Shown: positions 1 through 12,999, counted from the stretch's first letter. The stretch: 64,000 nt of DNA from Heterobilharzia americana (GCA_944470555.2 OX104131.1:17104515-17168514), one strand, 5' to 3'. Notes: a model not told the origin generated them from the letters alone. Numbers and translations are program-made.

Positions 1-24
1 TATTATTATCATATTGTATTATTT

Positions 25-430
25 GTCCCTTGTGTTTCTAGTGGAACACAGGGTTCAAATGCCACGTCTCCATTTCACTCCCTTCTCTGCAATCTTTTCA
101 ACCCGACTGCATGACTGCCTAGAAGCTCTCCTTTCTTCCTCACATGATCTCCTTCATGTCACCATCGGATGCCCAACTCGTCGTTTCCCATCTGCGTTTC
201 ACTCGACGACCTGGCCTGGTCTGGCGCGTGATATCCCCAGTCGGTGTTCTCAGTGAATGTCCAATCCAATCCAATCCATCTCCACTTTCTTCTACTGCAT
301 ATTTGTTGGATGATGGGTTGATGGTTGGTTCGTTGCCAGCCAGCTAGCCAGAGTTCCTTGTTGTTTATTCTTTCTGGCCATCTGAGTTTCAGTAACGAGC
401 GTAGGCAGTTGTTGATGAATATCTGTGCTG
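25..430 (-). mobile_element. RTE-A LINE, 3' fragment
   Basis: Read on the minus strand, this encodes the C-terminal tail of an RTE-like ORF: NCLRSLLKLRWPERINNKEL, then KWRWIG and, near the end, the widely repeated 3' terminus CCTTGTGTT...CTAGAAAC. It ends in an ATAATA-type tail at bases 1-30, typical of RTE elements with simple-repeat tails. The frame is broken. The left edge may be cut by the window. Confidence 0.8.
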
Positions 431-499
431 TGGAATTGTATGGGCCTAGTGATTCAGGTCTATGAAATACTTCATCCGTTACTTTATGCATAAGCAAAC

Positions 500-640
500 A
501 GATAAATCTGTGACGGGGTTATGGCTGAGTACGACTTTGGAGTCCAGTACCAGTACAGCTGTCCAGTGCTCTCAGGTCTCCGTTGGTCGCCTAAATGATA
601 TTAGTCCATGATGGGTGGTAACTTGAAGTATTGCGTTAGA
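500..640 (+). repeat. Degenerate tRNA-like/hammerhead-like unit, family B
   Basis: Remnants typical of family B are visible: CAGCTGTCCAGTGCTCTCAG near 557-576, followed by a 3' flank ending in TAGTCCATGATG. The stem II and core positions are heavily altered, so no ribozyme could form. Confidence 0.45.
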
Positions 641-3320
641 AAATTCATATTTCTCAGGGGCTATTACAATCGCTGAAAAGTGAAATTTCTCAGCATCCAA
701 CCTCAAAATGCAGTGCAGCTCAACGTAGTGTCATTTCATCTTTCCTAATGACCAAATCACCAATACAATAGGCTTCAGTTTGCGAGGAGAACTTCACAGG
801 CACCTGGTTTAATAAACCTCAGTAACCAATTTGTCTAAGAATTCCTGTAATAAATAATCTGTTAAATGATTCCTGCTACAGTGAAGGACACCGGTTCAAG
901 ATTCAACTGGAATACTCATTTTGTCAACTATCGAAATATGTATCGTTCGTTAGAAATACCCAACATAAAACACCCATTGTAAGCTATCAATTAATTCTCA
1001 TGCTTTTTTATGTGCAGTATAGACATACTTCCTTCTTTTCTATGTAAGACATAGGATCCAGCATAAGTATGTTTGATTCATCACAGAGAATATAAATGCT
1101 TCCAAATTATAGCTTGGAGGTATTTTTGTTTTTCACTTCCCTGGAGAGAAATACATAACTTAATCTCTTTTTCATTTGCTGTAAAACTGATGATGTGTCT
1201 TCTTTTTTTTTCAAAGCTTCGTACTTATGCATAACGATTTCAATCACTAAAAGCCAAAAAATATTCTCTCTGTTATTCCCTAAAGTCATTTTATTCCATG
1301 GAATATATCAGTTAGAAAGTTGAGAGAAAAAAGATAATTAAGTGCTTTTCGGCTGGATAGACTGTTTAAGCAGCATCAATTTTTCATTAATTTGGATTAG
1401 TTTAATGAAATTCATGTGTGTTAAGATGAAAGTTGATATTGGTTACTTCTATTTTAAATCTTGATTTGTAAAAGGCAGCATACTTTGAGTGTTTTGTGAA
1501 ATACAACCAAAGCCTACACTAATAGTTTGCATTGTCTTCCAACGAACCTGAGGTGAATATATCTGATTATAGTGAAAGCTAAGAATCTCTCTAGCCTAAA
1601 ATATAATCAGAACTTTGATTGGTTGGTAGAGAGCAAAACAGCTTAATGTTTCCTGGCCATCACTGCTGACCTAATTCCACCTATCTTTCTTCCATGTGGC
1701 TACTAAGCTAGAAGATTCAGCATCCCGGTACACATTTGTCGGTGTTGATTGGTTGGAGTCATTCGGCAGGAAACTATGCTTCACCTGGTCATCCTGTTCG
1801 ATGATACTCGGTAGCAGGACATGTCTGTAACCTTAAGGAAATTGGTGTATCTTCCGAGATCTTAACCCACGTTAACCAGTGCTGCAGTCAGAAATGTTAC
1901 CACTCAGCTACTTGGGTTACGATTGGCTCCCTGAGGTCATCTGAGTTCAGAATAGCTCACTAGTAGCATCTTTGGCCAAAGCTTTGCATGACAGGAGTTC
2001 GAGGCTGACAGAAGACATCAGCTCCAGATTCACTTTGCTGACAAGTGCCAACAAACAGGAAGCCTAATTCAAACAATCTTTCCTGGTGACTGCTACCAAC
2101 CAATTGACAAAAACCACTCCTAATGTAATAATTTACGATACTACCTAAGTGACCAGAAAGAAATGTTTGGAGAGAGGTTTGAACTTCACGCACAGTGCTT
2201 AGAATATAATTTAATTACTATCAGTGGTTCAAATTTTTTACGAATGCACAAATTACCAATGGCTAGAATGTTGTTCAGTACAGTACTTATTTGATCAGCA
2301 AGATATTTCATTTCATAGAAGGATAATATTACGTTATTCATGAAGCAGTACTAATAACTGGTGATATTTTGAAAGGAATTTATCTGCTATGGTTACTTCA
2401 TGGTTTATGTAATAAGAACAAGTTATACAGCGTAATGTATACATTTATACACAATAGGATAGATTTTCTTATACATTTAACAAAACTTTCTTCGTGAATA
2501 GTATGTATGCAATGTAGGATTAAGGTATCTTTTCGACTGTCCTGAAACATGCAACATACTGTCTTTTGTTCTTATGGAATGAATGAAGTGAATGAAAACC
2601 TGATTGTTGTAGTTTAGCCGGAAGAGCCTTGGGCTGGCAATTGAAAACCTACCGTTTAGAATGCTGTAACAAAGTAGGTCTTCAGTTCACGTCCAGTCAT
2701 AATCCCATGTTGAAAAACCTGTCATTATTTTTAACTTCAAGTCAACAATTTTATCCACATATTACTTAGTCCAGCCTAGAAATTAACCCAGTTGGTCTAC
2801 TAAACGCAATATCTTTGTCAGTGTTGGTGTACATATGGTACTGGTTGTCATCTCTACTTGTTAAACTCTAACATTATCTAATAGCAAGCGACAATACAAT
2901 CAAGGATGTTGTAAATACTTCTATTAGCGAATGAATTAGTAATCTGCAAATAACTGACTCCAGAAACAATTTAGTAAAGATTCTACAAAAATTGATCGTT
3001 TCCAAATAGATACTATAAATTGACAGTGGGACATAATTAATCCAAGTAAGCACTAATATATATCCATTGAATAATAAATGCATATCATTACTTTTGTCAA
3101 CTTAAAGCAATATATACATCAGCACATAACGTCTAGGCTGAAGATTATTCACACTGACATACTACTGTATTCATCAAATAAGGCATATATAGTCAGATTA
3201 TCTTCAAACCCAACCAGCTCCGACTCAGGGTTATATTTAGACAACTCAAGGCCTTGGTAGATAATCCTCTCAACCAGTAGTGGTAATCGTAGTAATAGTA
3301 GTAGAAGCATTGCTAGGAGT
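641..3320. other. Stretch without a recognised feature
   Basis: This is AT-rich sequence with only short chance open frames. I see no splice-flanked exon, RNA gene or recognisable repeat. Confidence 0.5.
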
Positions 3321-3321
3321 G

Positions 3322-3419
<98 letters not shown>

Positions 3420-3420
3420 T
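3321..3420 (+). repeat. (GTA)n trinucleotide microsatellite
   Basis: About 33 near-perfect GTA/TAG repeats, preceded by an imperfect array from about 3270. The apparent minus-strand polyTyr frame here is only the translation of the repeat. Confidence 0.98.
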
Positions 3421-3994
3421 TCTAACGATCTGAATTAAAATGAAGGCAAACTTCACATCCACCCTACTACCAAGTGAATAGTGGTAAGATAAAGAATCTA
3501 AACTACGCATGAAAACTACGCAATGTTACTTGACTGAAAACAAAAAAAAGACAATTTTTCTTTTCACTAAGATCCATAAAACCAATTAATTTCAACATTA
3601 CCATTCAGACAATAAAAAAGAAAAAGACGAATTCGAATGAATTTCCTTTGTCTTTATTCATGTCATTTCCCAATGGAATTTCGAACTGATCTATCTTAAC
3701 AGGTATTGTGCTTTAGTACAAAGAAACAAGTAGAGAAAAAGTAAAATTTGATTCAACTGGATAATCAAATAGTTTCTACTTATGAAAATAAATTTTTAGA
3801 AACATTTTCATCAAGTTGATTTTGTTTTTACCTCCATTCTTTATTTTGACTAAAACATACTGGCTAGGAACCTATATTACATGGGAAAAAGAAACTTAAT
3901 AAAATTGTGGTAATGTATTATAAAGTTTTAAAATATTGTCATAAGATGAGATTCAGTTGAATTATATCTGACAGTACTATTACTCTACCCAAAT
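3421..3994. other. Stretch without a recognised feature
   Basis: AT-rich sequence between the microsatellite and the RTE-B fragment. Nothing is recognised. Confidence 0.5.
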
Positions 3995-4915
3995 GCAAAT
4001 TGCTGCTCCAGGATTGGGCTTCAGCGGTGCCACGGCTAGCAGCAGAGAGTGAAGTGGTTGAGTGTGTCGACCACTTCACTTACCTGGGAAGTAGGATAAG
4101 CCATAGTGGGTCAGTTACCGATGGAATCTCTGCAAAGATATAAAAGGCTCGGTTGGCTTTTGCCAGTCTACGCCGTCTATGGTGCCGTCGTGATATACGA
4201 TTGTCTATTAAGGGTCGCGTGTACTGCACAGCAGTCCCCTCTATTCTATTGTATGGCTGTGAAACATGGCCATTGAAGATGGAAGACATGAGAAGGCTGA
4301 CTCCAGGTGTTTGACAACTGCTACCTTCGTAGTATAAGCCGTATTGCATGGTGTCACCACGTGAGTAACACAGAAGTCAGGCGTAGAGTTTCAGGGAGAA
4401 GAGGTGAGTCAGTTGATGAAGTTGTGAACCTTCATCGACAGAGATGGTTGAATCCGACATGTGTAGCGTATGCCTAGTCGCCGACTGCCTGGGTATACAA
4501 TGTCGGCCGACTGGAAAAAGGCCCGAGGTGGCCAGACTAAAACATGGCACCAATGCATGAAGTCTCTGACTGTTGGTTTGAGCCATGTGGGGCGATGCAG
4601 ACTAGTCGGGTGGGCCCTTGGGACAAGAGGAACCAGTGGCTAGAGACTCTAGGTGATATGTTTCAGAATAGAAGTCAGTGGCACAGATGTATACACACAT
4701 TATTGTCATCTCAACACTATACCGATTTTCACCATCTTGTCATTCCTCCTTTCTTTCTTCTCGTACTTAATATTTCTTTTGACTGAATTTTCTTATCTTC
4801 ATCTTTCACCTCACTACGTTTCTACTTGATGTACTGATATGAGCCGTGGCGACTCGGACGGTTAAACAGCAATGCCTGGTCCTATGTTGATATTGATGAT
4901 GATGATGATGACGTG
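3995..4915 (+). mobile_element. RTE-B LINE, 3' fragment
   Basis: Plus-strand translation gives, with stops, VEHFTYLGSRISHSGSVTDG, then ARLAFASLRRLW, RRDIRLSIKGRVY, ILLYGCETWPLKMEDMRRL and, further on, WLETLGDMFQNRSQW. This is the C-terminal region after the reverse transcriptase of an RTE-type LINE common in flatworms. It ends in a (GAT)n tail at about 4890-4912. Several in-frame stops and frameshifts show it is dead. Related pieces lie at 45110-46170 and 52650-52830. Confidence 0.85.
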
Positions 4916-4949
4916 TGGCTGAAAATACAAACAGGCAAGAAAATTACCG

Positions 4950-5240
4950 AAAATCATCATTGAAAATATTAAAACCATTCATGAATTAAAATAGGGTTGT
5001 GAAGATATGAAGAGCCAAATTCAGCAAGGATTGTCATGGGATTATTAAAAGAACTTAAACTCGCTTTTACTGAGTGTCTGATATACGAATAGATTACTCT
5101 ACAGGTCTGCATTTCAATGTGTGAAGTATACCCATCAGGAAATAAAAGAAGACCAAGTATTTCAGCGAATAGTCTCTTTTCGGTGATTTCATTTTCAATG
5201 CTATACACTCGCAAATCTATGCATTTTTCTAGTGCATATA
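4950..5240 (-). repeat. Dispersed repeat of coding origin (copy 1)
   Basis: The minus strand holds an open stretch beginning near RVYSIENEITEKRLFAEILG. A diverged second copy on the plus strand at about 9376-9500 reads LRLYNFEYEIAEKRLAAEIF. The shared protein-level similarity points to a fragment of a dispersed element whose parent I do not recognise. Confidence 0.55.
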
Positions 5241-5280
5241 TGAATTCACTTGCTCTTGTGGAGCCAGGTGTATAGGTTGT

Positions 5281-5570
5281 TTGATGCGACTGTTATCCAA
5301 AAGGGTTCTAGAGCACCATTCCATGTGGTTACAAAGAGGTACCAATAGAGCGATAAGGAGCACTACAATTAAACATATCATGAACACGAATCATGCTGTC
5401 TCAAGAACCTCCTCATTCAAAGTCATCTATAAAGTAAAAAGAAACCTCCCAAAGGCCGTACGTCTTCGTATTCTCTGCATCGCCGAAGCCGTTACCATCC
5501 ATATGAAGAAACCTGGACTGTGTACGCAAAAGAAGATCGCTCAACATCTCCTTTCATCGTCTTAGCTTTC
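5281..5570 (+). mobile_element. Penelope-like element, C-terminal fragment
   Basis: The plus strand encodes a 94-residue open frame. Its second half (FKVIYKVKRNLPKAVRLRIL, then IAEAVTIHMKKPGLCTQKK) matches the extreme C-terminus of Penelope-like or related GIY-YIG-bearing retroelement proteins. In those, an FKV-type strand and an AEA-I-...-P-LC-QK helix follow the endonuclease fold. The catalytic GIY-YIG residues are missing, so it is a fragment. The AT-rich 3' flank to 5875 may be its untranslated end. Confidence 0.6.
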
Positions 5571-5875
5571 AGTCTCCTCTACCCCTACCACTTTTTTATT
5601 TTCAATTTTTTTGCTTTGACACTATACACTGCTTAAGTAATTTGCGATTCATTCTTGTTGTTATGCTCTACCTGATCACAATTTACTTTCCAATTATGTC
5701 ATCATATTACGAAGCTTTCTGTTCAAAATTATTTTAATTATATTCACTACTCATCAGATTTTGGTGTTTTGATTTTAATGACAACTCATTTATTGACACT
5801 ATTTATGTTCCTATGCTTGACAAGCTGTTATTAACTGTCAAATCCCTACACCATTCATTATTATTACCGATTATT

Positions 5876-8800
5876 TGATCCTTAGGTTCCTAGTGGAACA
5901 TAGGGCTTCAGTAACACATCTCCATTCCACTCCCTTCTCTACAGTCTTTTCAACCTGGCTCCACCATTGCCCATAACCTTCATTTCTTCCTTATACCACC
6001 TCATCCATGTCACCCTCAGATGTCTTACTCGTCATTTCTCGTTTGGGTTCCACTAGAGAGCCTGAGGCGGGATGTCCCCAATAGGTCTTCTTAGTGTATG
6101 CCCAATTCAATCTATTTCCACTTTCTTCAACATATTTTTTGGGTGATGGGTTATTGGTTGGTTCGTTGCCAGCCAGCTAGCCAGAGTTTCTCCATGCTTA
6201 TTCTTTCTATTCCGGCCATCTGATCTTCAGTATCAAGTGAGCGTAGGCGGCAGCTGTTGATGACGTGTGTCTGTAGTTTGTTGGAAATGCTTTTCGTGAT
6301 GCGCCAAGTTTCAGAACCATATAGAAGCACAGACTTTACATTGGTGTTAAAAATCCAGGTCTAGTTCTTTGTGCTGAGTGCAGTCGATCTCCACACTGAT
6401 TTCAGATTAGTGAAAGACTGTCTTGCTTTTCCGATTCTGGTTTTGAAATCCTCGTTTGTGTCACCTGTAGTTGAAACGATGCTGTCTTGCCTAGGTAGGT
6501 GAAAGAAACTACTTCCTTCAAGTTTCTCCAGTTAATGATGATTGGCACCTCTTGTTTTTGATGCTGTTATTGGTTGGGTATCTTCATCACCTCTGTCTTC
6601 TCTACGTTCACTTGAAGTCCCGTCCTCGCTGCCTGGCCTCTTCTGTCAACTTGTTAGTTTTCACCTGTAGATCTTCGAGTTTGTGCCACAAGACATTAGA
6701 CATAAATTATCATTGGCGAAATCCAAATCTGTTTCAGGTTTTTTCCCGCAGTCCAGCTAGAGTACGTCCCTCTTCTCACTCCTAAACGTTTGTTGCATGA
6801 TCGAGTCTACCAAAGTCAGGAAGATAATGAGTGAAAGTAGGCAGCAACTTTGTCTCACTCCTGTCTGTCCTCACTGCAAAGGCGTTATTAAGCTTTCCAC
6901 TGTGAATCACTTGGCAAGTAGCATCATATAGCATATAACTGTTGAATGAGGTTGACAAGGGTTTGTGGCACTAAAACCATAGTGTTGAAACAGCTGCCTG
7001 CCAAATTACTTGTCGGTCGACACTATCGGAGACCTTTTAAAATCGATGAATTTGAGGTAAATGGTTGACTGCCATTCTATACTCCGTTCTATAATGATGC
7101 GTAGCGCTGTAATTTTATCCCCACATGATTTGTTTTTCTTGAAGCTAGCCAGCCAGCCTGTACCGGTCGAAATTTTGAATGCAGAGCATCTTTTAGTCTC
7201 TCCAGGATGATGCGGCATAATATTTTGCTTGCTTGGGGTGAACAGTAGCATGATTCCCCACAAGTTCCTGCAAAGGCTTAGGTCTCCCTTCTTTGGGAGT
7301 TTGACAAGATGAGCCCTTCTTCCAATCAATCGGCATGTACCTTCCCTGCAGTAGTGGTGTGAGCATGTCTGCCGCTGTTGTATCTACGTCTGTTTTCAGT
7401 TCTTCTGGTGGAATTCCACCTGGTTCTTCTGCTTTCCCAGATTTCAGCAACTTTATAGCGTTCAGAAGAACACTTCTGCTTGTGTTGGAGGGCTAGTGTT
7501 CACTGGTAGTTCTGTGGTTGCTGGTGGTATTTCTGGACGAGTTATAAATGGTGGTGGTGGTGGTGATCGATCCAAGAGTTTTTTGAAGTGGTCAGCCCAT
7601 TGTTTCTCTTGTTTCTTCACTTTGGTACCTAAGTTTCTTTCACTATCTTCTATTGGTTTTGCCTGCGTTGATCTCTTCCCATTTCATATAATGTTGTCAC
7701 GTCCCCATCTCTCTTACCTGCAGACTGTTCTGCTTCACTTGGCAATGTGAAGTGTGTTTTATCTTTGCCGAACTCTTCTTCACTTCTTTAACCATTGTAG
7801 TAGTCATAGGTTGTGATCGGTTCCTCTCTTACTTGTTCATACATACCTGCACTGCACTGCACTGTACTGCTTCATCTTCTGCCTCACCATGTCACTCTCA
7901 CTCATCTGTCAGCTTCCATGTCGCCGTAAACACCCATTACAAGCCTTCTTTCATCTTCCGACATAACACAATTATGCAGGTTCCCTTCAACGTCTCTGTC
8001 AAACAGTCTCAGTGTTCTTCCACACACATTCCTTCAGGGAAGTTGCCCACTGTCTCACATTTCGGCCTGACAATTGACCGACTGACTGACTGGCTGACGT
8101 GAAGATGTCCTCCGAAATTCCCCACCTTCACTTCCTGCTCCACGTGTTCAACTTCAACTGTCGTCTATCATCACCAGATTCTTTCAAGGCGCTCAACTTG
8201 ATTTGGAAGGCAACTAACTTGCACCAGATAGTCAGTCAGTGGCATGAACCTACATCTCCTCCTCTCCTTCTTCATCTCATCATCTGTCCAGTAGGCTGAG
8301 TATCCACTGTCTTCACATTGAGATGAAGTCGATCTGATTTTCAGTGTAGTGTGTCTTGGTGTCTGGTGAGATCAAATGCATGTCTCTACCTAGTCAATAT
8401 CCTTGTGTTTGTACACACTGCCTGTCTCCAATCACCAGTCCGTTGAATGAGCACAAGTCTGCAAACAGTTCTCCATTCTCATTCATCATTTCATTGAGTG
8501 CCTCTCTACCCATGATGAATTCTCTTCCTGTGTTGTTTGCTCCGAGATTGACACTCATGTCGCCCATTTGAATTTTGATATCGCCAACTGGAGTGGTGTC
8601 TTGTCTAGTACCGACTACAGTTGCCTCTAGAATTCCTCCTTTTTCTCCTTCTCTTGATCTGCATAATTCGTGGGGGCATAGTCTACGTAGCATTGTATGA
8701 TTGTGAGTCTCCTTCCTTTCGAGTTGAATCTCGCTGTCATGATCCTGTTTCTGCAGGATGAGGAGGAGGATGAGAAGGAGGAGGAGGAGGATGGGAAGGA

Positions 8801-9375
8801 GGAAGATGAGGAGGAGGAGATTGGTTGCGATTGCATGAAAGCAAGTCTTCGATGTTGTTGGGAGTGGGACATCATGACAGCCACTCGAAAAGTCAGTGTG
8901 ATGTGCTCGTGGTTGTCGTCTGGGTGACAATATTAGAGTAGATTATTGACTCTTCTCCAGTTGACGGTTTAGAGACTTCACTTCACTTCCATTCCATGTG
9001 CTTTAGCAGATTCCTAGAACTTCTATGCTACACCTTCTCATCTCTTTTGCAATTTGTGCAGCCTTGTTAGGTTCAGACGTGGTGTGGATATTTCATGTCC
9101 CCTTATTTACTTTCGCTTTCATCGAGAGAGAGAAGACACATTGGGCAGTTGGTTTTCTGAAGGCTTTCATCAATCGGGGTGATTTCGTCTTTGTGATTTC
9201 AGTGAGGAATAAGTTTGTTTTTACGTTTTATATTTAGTGTATGTTTTGAAGTTTGTTTAGCGATTGGATTGGTTTTTCGGAGTAGGGTTGCCAGCGCTAT
9301 GCTTAACCTTCGCTGTTTATCCGTGCTTAGGAGCTGCTAGTAACTACTGAACTAGTTAAGCACACGAAGTTCTTT
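5876..9375 (-). mobile_element. RTE-A LINE, near full length, decayed
   Basis: The minus strand carries a 3.5-kb RTE-type LINE. It runs from a 5' leader near 9375 through an apurinic-like endonuclease domain (about 9100-8380) and the reverse transcriptase (about 7450-6800) to the family 3' end at 5876-5920 (reading GAAGCCCTATGTTCCACTAG). Fragments such as ITALRIIIERSIEWQSTIYL and ADMLTPLLQ identify it. Many stops and frameshifts and a purine-repeat expansion in the endonuclease (8757-8821) make it inactive. Plus-strand open frames within it are antisense shadows. Confidence 0.9.
8757..8821 (+). repeat. GAG/GGA-rich purine tract inside RTE-A endonuclease
   Basis: The plus strand reads repeated GAGGAGGAT/AAGGAGGAG. 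The plus-orientation copy at 28.8 kb lacks this tract, and the copy at 34515-34540 has a short version. It is therefore a simple-repeat expansion within the element. Confidence 0.85.
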
Positions 9376-9500
9376 ATATCAGTAAAATGCATAAATTTGC
9401 GATTGTACAACTTTGAATATGAAATTGCCGAAAAGAGACTCGCCGCTGAAATATTTGCTCTTCTTCCAGATTTGGATTTCTTTTTAAAGTATATTCCTTT
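9376..9500 (+). repeat. Dispersed repeat of coding origin (copy 2)
   Basis: Diverged copy, in opposite orientation, of the repeat at 4950-5240. Both include the block around GAAATTGCCGAAAAGAGACT. It adjoins the 5' end of the RTE-A copy and may be part of the site into which that element inserted. Confidence 0.5.
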
Positions 9501-9920
9501 TTTATAAGGCTAGAAAGATTGAAGGTTTGTGATCATCTGTGGTGTCATAGAATTAGTGCGATGTGCAGACTAAATGAATTCATTATATTTCTCATCTGAA
9601 ATTGCGATCAGCTGAAATTCTGCAAATTTGCATTATGATAGTATGACTCACTCCTACGTTGATAAAATGAGCTAGAAATCAAACATTATTGGTAATTAGT
9701 ATTGTCTTATTATGAAACGTATTGCTGAAATACGCCTACAGAGTTTGGTGAAATAGAAAAAGGTCGACATTTCCCATCAAGCTCGCTGCTAAAGACATCT
9801 GTGTAAATACTAGACAAAAGTGATCGGAAAATATCAGACATATGACTGATTCTGATACATTAAATATCATTTTTTTATTACTAATACAAGGTAGTGATTG
9901 ATGTTGAAATGAAAACTTGA

Positions 9921-9995
9921 TTTGGAGTTAGACTTGAACTGTTAGCCTCCAAGTTATCGACACAGCGTTCTACCACGTGAGCTACAATGATCAGC
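9921..9995 (-). repeat. tRNA-like sequence (family C SINE or tRNA pseudogene)
   Basis: The minus strand reads TAGCTCACGTGGTAGA (box A-like), then CGCTGTGTCGATAAC (anticodon-arm-like), then AGTTCAAGTC (box B-like). Arms do not pair well enough for a working tRNA. The flanks share TTCATTTCA and AATCA with the units at 50172 and 53813, which suggests a tRNA-derived SINE family. Confidence 0.55.
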
Positions 9996-9999
9996 TTCT

Positions 10000-11890
10000 G
10001 ACCACTCCCAATTTCATTTCAATCAGTCACATTGATAACCAGTACAAACAAGTAATATTTTTTTAATGTCTACTCTGGTTCCATAATGTTTATAATATCG
10101 TCAGAAAACTGATGCCGTCGCTCCTTTTACCTAGTAAATGAACAGACCCTCTCTTGGTCAGTGGAAAGTGACCAACTTCATTTGTCTGGCGCCAAGTGCT
10201 GATTTAATTCAACCAATTATTTTACATTGTGAACGCCGACTTAAGAAACTCAGTGTCACTATGCTCTTTGACAAATGTCATTTAAATGGAAGTAACCAGT
10301 TTTATTGTCAGGAGAAAGTAGCCGGCTTGATTTCAAACAAGTGAAATCACCATTTTTTGGAAATATCACTAGATTGCAACTGCATAAACCGCAACTAACT
10401 GATCCAAATAGTTTCAAGTAATTGGCAGCCTGCTACAGCATAACCTGTTTTCCAATTCTTTTTCCAAGTATTTGCGGTTTTCAGTACTTCAGCATATTCT
10501 CCATCTTTATATTAGGGTCATTTTTCACTTCTGTTATCCTTGAATGACCGATACTACAGTAGAAATGGTAGAGAATATTCGTAGCTCATAGTGTGGTGGG
10601 CGTTGCTGATCAGAATAGTTATAAGTAGTATGTTGAGAGGGCGGCAGGAATCATAGGCACTTACCAGCAGTGGGTAAAGATTCTGCTTAGAGAAATGCAA
10701 GAGACAATGCGGGTGTATTAAGAGTAAATCAAGATAGAAGCAGAAGAGGAAACGAAGCGCATTATGCAAATGACTGTCTTAGTGGAAATTGTACAATATT
10801 TGATGACTACTATGTAAGGTGCCAATAATAAACATTCCTTATTGTGTCTCAGTCTTCTCGTTTCAGCTTAACTGGTTTTAATGTCATGATAGATATCATC
10901 ATTATTATCATCAAAGCACTGAAGCTTCAGGAGGACAACTCCCTAGTAAAAATCGACCAGCAACACAGAACATTCCTTCATTTGAAGTGAAACAACCGAT
11001 CAAAATGAAGCATCACCCATTCATTATATGGGCCTTGACTATCACTTTGGTGGAAAAATACTGCCAGCCAATTATAACGAAGGAACCTCAATGTACTACA
11101 TACAAACAGAGAACTTAGCCACTGATATGGGTGTACATCCCTCTGAGGTAAATAACAGTGAGTAGTCATTGGATCAGATCTAACATATACACACTCACAA
11201 TCCAACCAACCAAGTTAGACTCGGGTGAAGTAGCGCGTTTTAGATATCTGATCAAAAACAATAGGTTTGTGTCTTCGTGAAGCTCTCATGCTCTTATGAT
11301 AATGTCTACCATAGCAAAGAGAATTTCGCCAGCTAACATGACAGCTCACCGAACAACTGTATCTGAACGCGACACGATGTTACATCGCAACTCACCGCAG
11401 CATTTTTTTACGAAGCTTCAGGAGCTCAATCATTACTGTTAATACGGTGAATAATACTGTGTCACTGTATGAAATATTCAATAAGTAATTGTAACATGAA
11501 ATTACACTGCCACAATGCCCAAGTTTTACGCTGATATTCCGTCAACTCGAACTCATATGTTTACTACTTACAGGTAGGCTGAAATATTTTGCCAAAGTTC
11601 ACTGGATATTGGTAAACTGGATATGCTTAAGAATTTTCTTGCTCTGATTTTTTATCATAAGGAAGTGAAAAAGTTTAAGACATAACTAGTTCATTTATTA
11701 AGATATTAGAATCTGACTGGATATGTCTTCAGTATTATATTATAAGAGTCCACTGATAAGAAACATGAGGAAACTGTTATTCTCTTGATGATTCTCACTT
11801 TAGGATTTCAGCAGATTGATTGATTCAGGCCTATATCAACTGAATCGACAGTGGAAACTTAGAACTATATCACAGGTGTTCCTTTTTTCA
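10000..11890. other. Stretch without a recognised feature
   Basis: Only short open frames with no recognisable protein. No RNA or repeat structure was seen. Confidence 0.45.
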
Positions 11891-11899
11891 CTTTGGACT

Positions 11900-11965
11900 T
11901 CAGACTTTCGAACTTAACCAGCTTAGAATATTGTGATCTATCAGATAACCTTCTTTCACTAGGTA
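11900..11965 (+). other. Possible leucine-rich-repeat exon
   Basis: After a plausible acceptor (ctttggacttcag) the plus strand reads LSNLTSLEYCDLSDNLLSL. This fits one leucine-rich repeat (LxxLxxLxxLxLxxNxL). A GT follows at CACTAG|GTAG. No partner exon was found on either side, so it may be chance or a pseudoexon. Confidence 0.2.
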
Positions 11966-12203
11966 GTCGAAATCTTCTGTCATTACTTTTCCAGTTTGTT
12001 CAATGTATCATGCATTGTATAAACCATGGACAATTGTCTTATGTCCCCCTCCTCACAGAAGTTCTTTTAGAACATGTCTGCCTGTTGAAGAAATTACGAC
12101 CGCATATCCTATGATATTGAGTTATTATCGATTAAATGTTGTTAGAGGTAATTGTTTCATCGAATTGACTATATGAGGTTTCGCTTAAATTTCCGACTCA
12201 GGT

Positions 12204-12946
12204 TCAGTTTCCAGGCTGGCCTTCGGATCTTTGGATGTTCCCAACACGAACCTGTTGACTTGGTCCACTTGCCAAGAAGGAATATCTAATCAACGCATTC
12301 AAGCGAAAAAGAACACTTCCACTAGAACATCCTCTTAACACCCCGTCAACACTCATCAGTGTTATCCTAGACAGCATTTCACTGAAGTATCCACAACCTT
12401 GCACACTTAAGTGCAATCCACTCTCACGATTCCATGTCTGTGAATTCATACTGCTGACAGATTTATAACAGTGGTTTCTTCTGGGCTACCGAAATACAGC
12501 TAAGGCTAGGGGTTGTGACATTAACTTTCCAAACAGAATATCTCTCGCGTTCGCTAGGTGTAACTACACCCATCTCTGAGGGTTTTTTCAATAACAATTA
12601 TTACCGGAATTAAGAAGCTGAATTCACCATACCTTTCGATCACACCGCTCCAAGTCTATTTGACTGAATGATAACGGTTAACCAAACCATCTATGCTTTG
12701 CAGACCCAGACCACTGATCTTAATCAGTCGAATCTCGTCGACTACAACTTCCACCGAGTCGACTTGATGGTATATTGCATGATGCCTAGCGAAACCATGA
12801 GGAGGCTCACCGTCGTATACAACTCCGTTCAATGTACTTTTCTTGCGGACAAAGTATCCGCTGTTTTCACGATCCAGCAGCACAGATTCAGTGCATTTAA
12901 CCAAACCGTTAACATCGTGTTGATAGAGACTTTAAGCTTCTTTTGA
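12204..12946. other. Unidentified region with open frames on both strands
   Basis: Open frames of 80-92 codons lie on the minus strand (12449-12204 and 12904-12656) and on the plus strand (12668-12946). I recognise none of them. The minus-strand series is interrupted by stops, as in a decayed retroelement, but no diagnostic motif is visible. Confidence 0.3.
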
Positions 12947-12999
12947 GCAAAACTATCTAAATAAACAGAAATTTTGATGTGAAGAGAAGGCGAAAATGG

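Noticed and set aside
3313..3510. Minus-strand open frame with a long polyTyr run
   Set aside because: It is the translation of the (GTA)n microsatellite.
7496..8102. Plus-strand open frames of 84 and 116 codons
   Set aside because: They lie antisense within the decayed minus-strand RTE-A copy and match no protein family.
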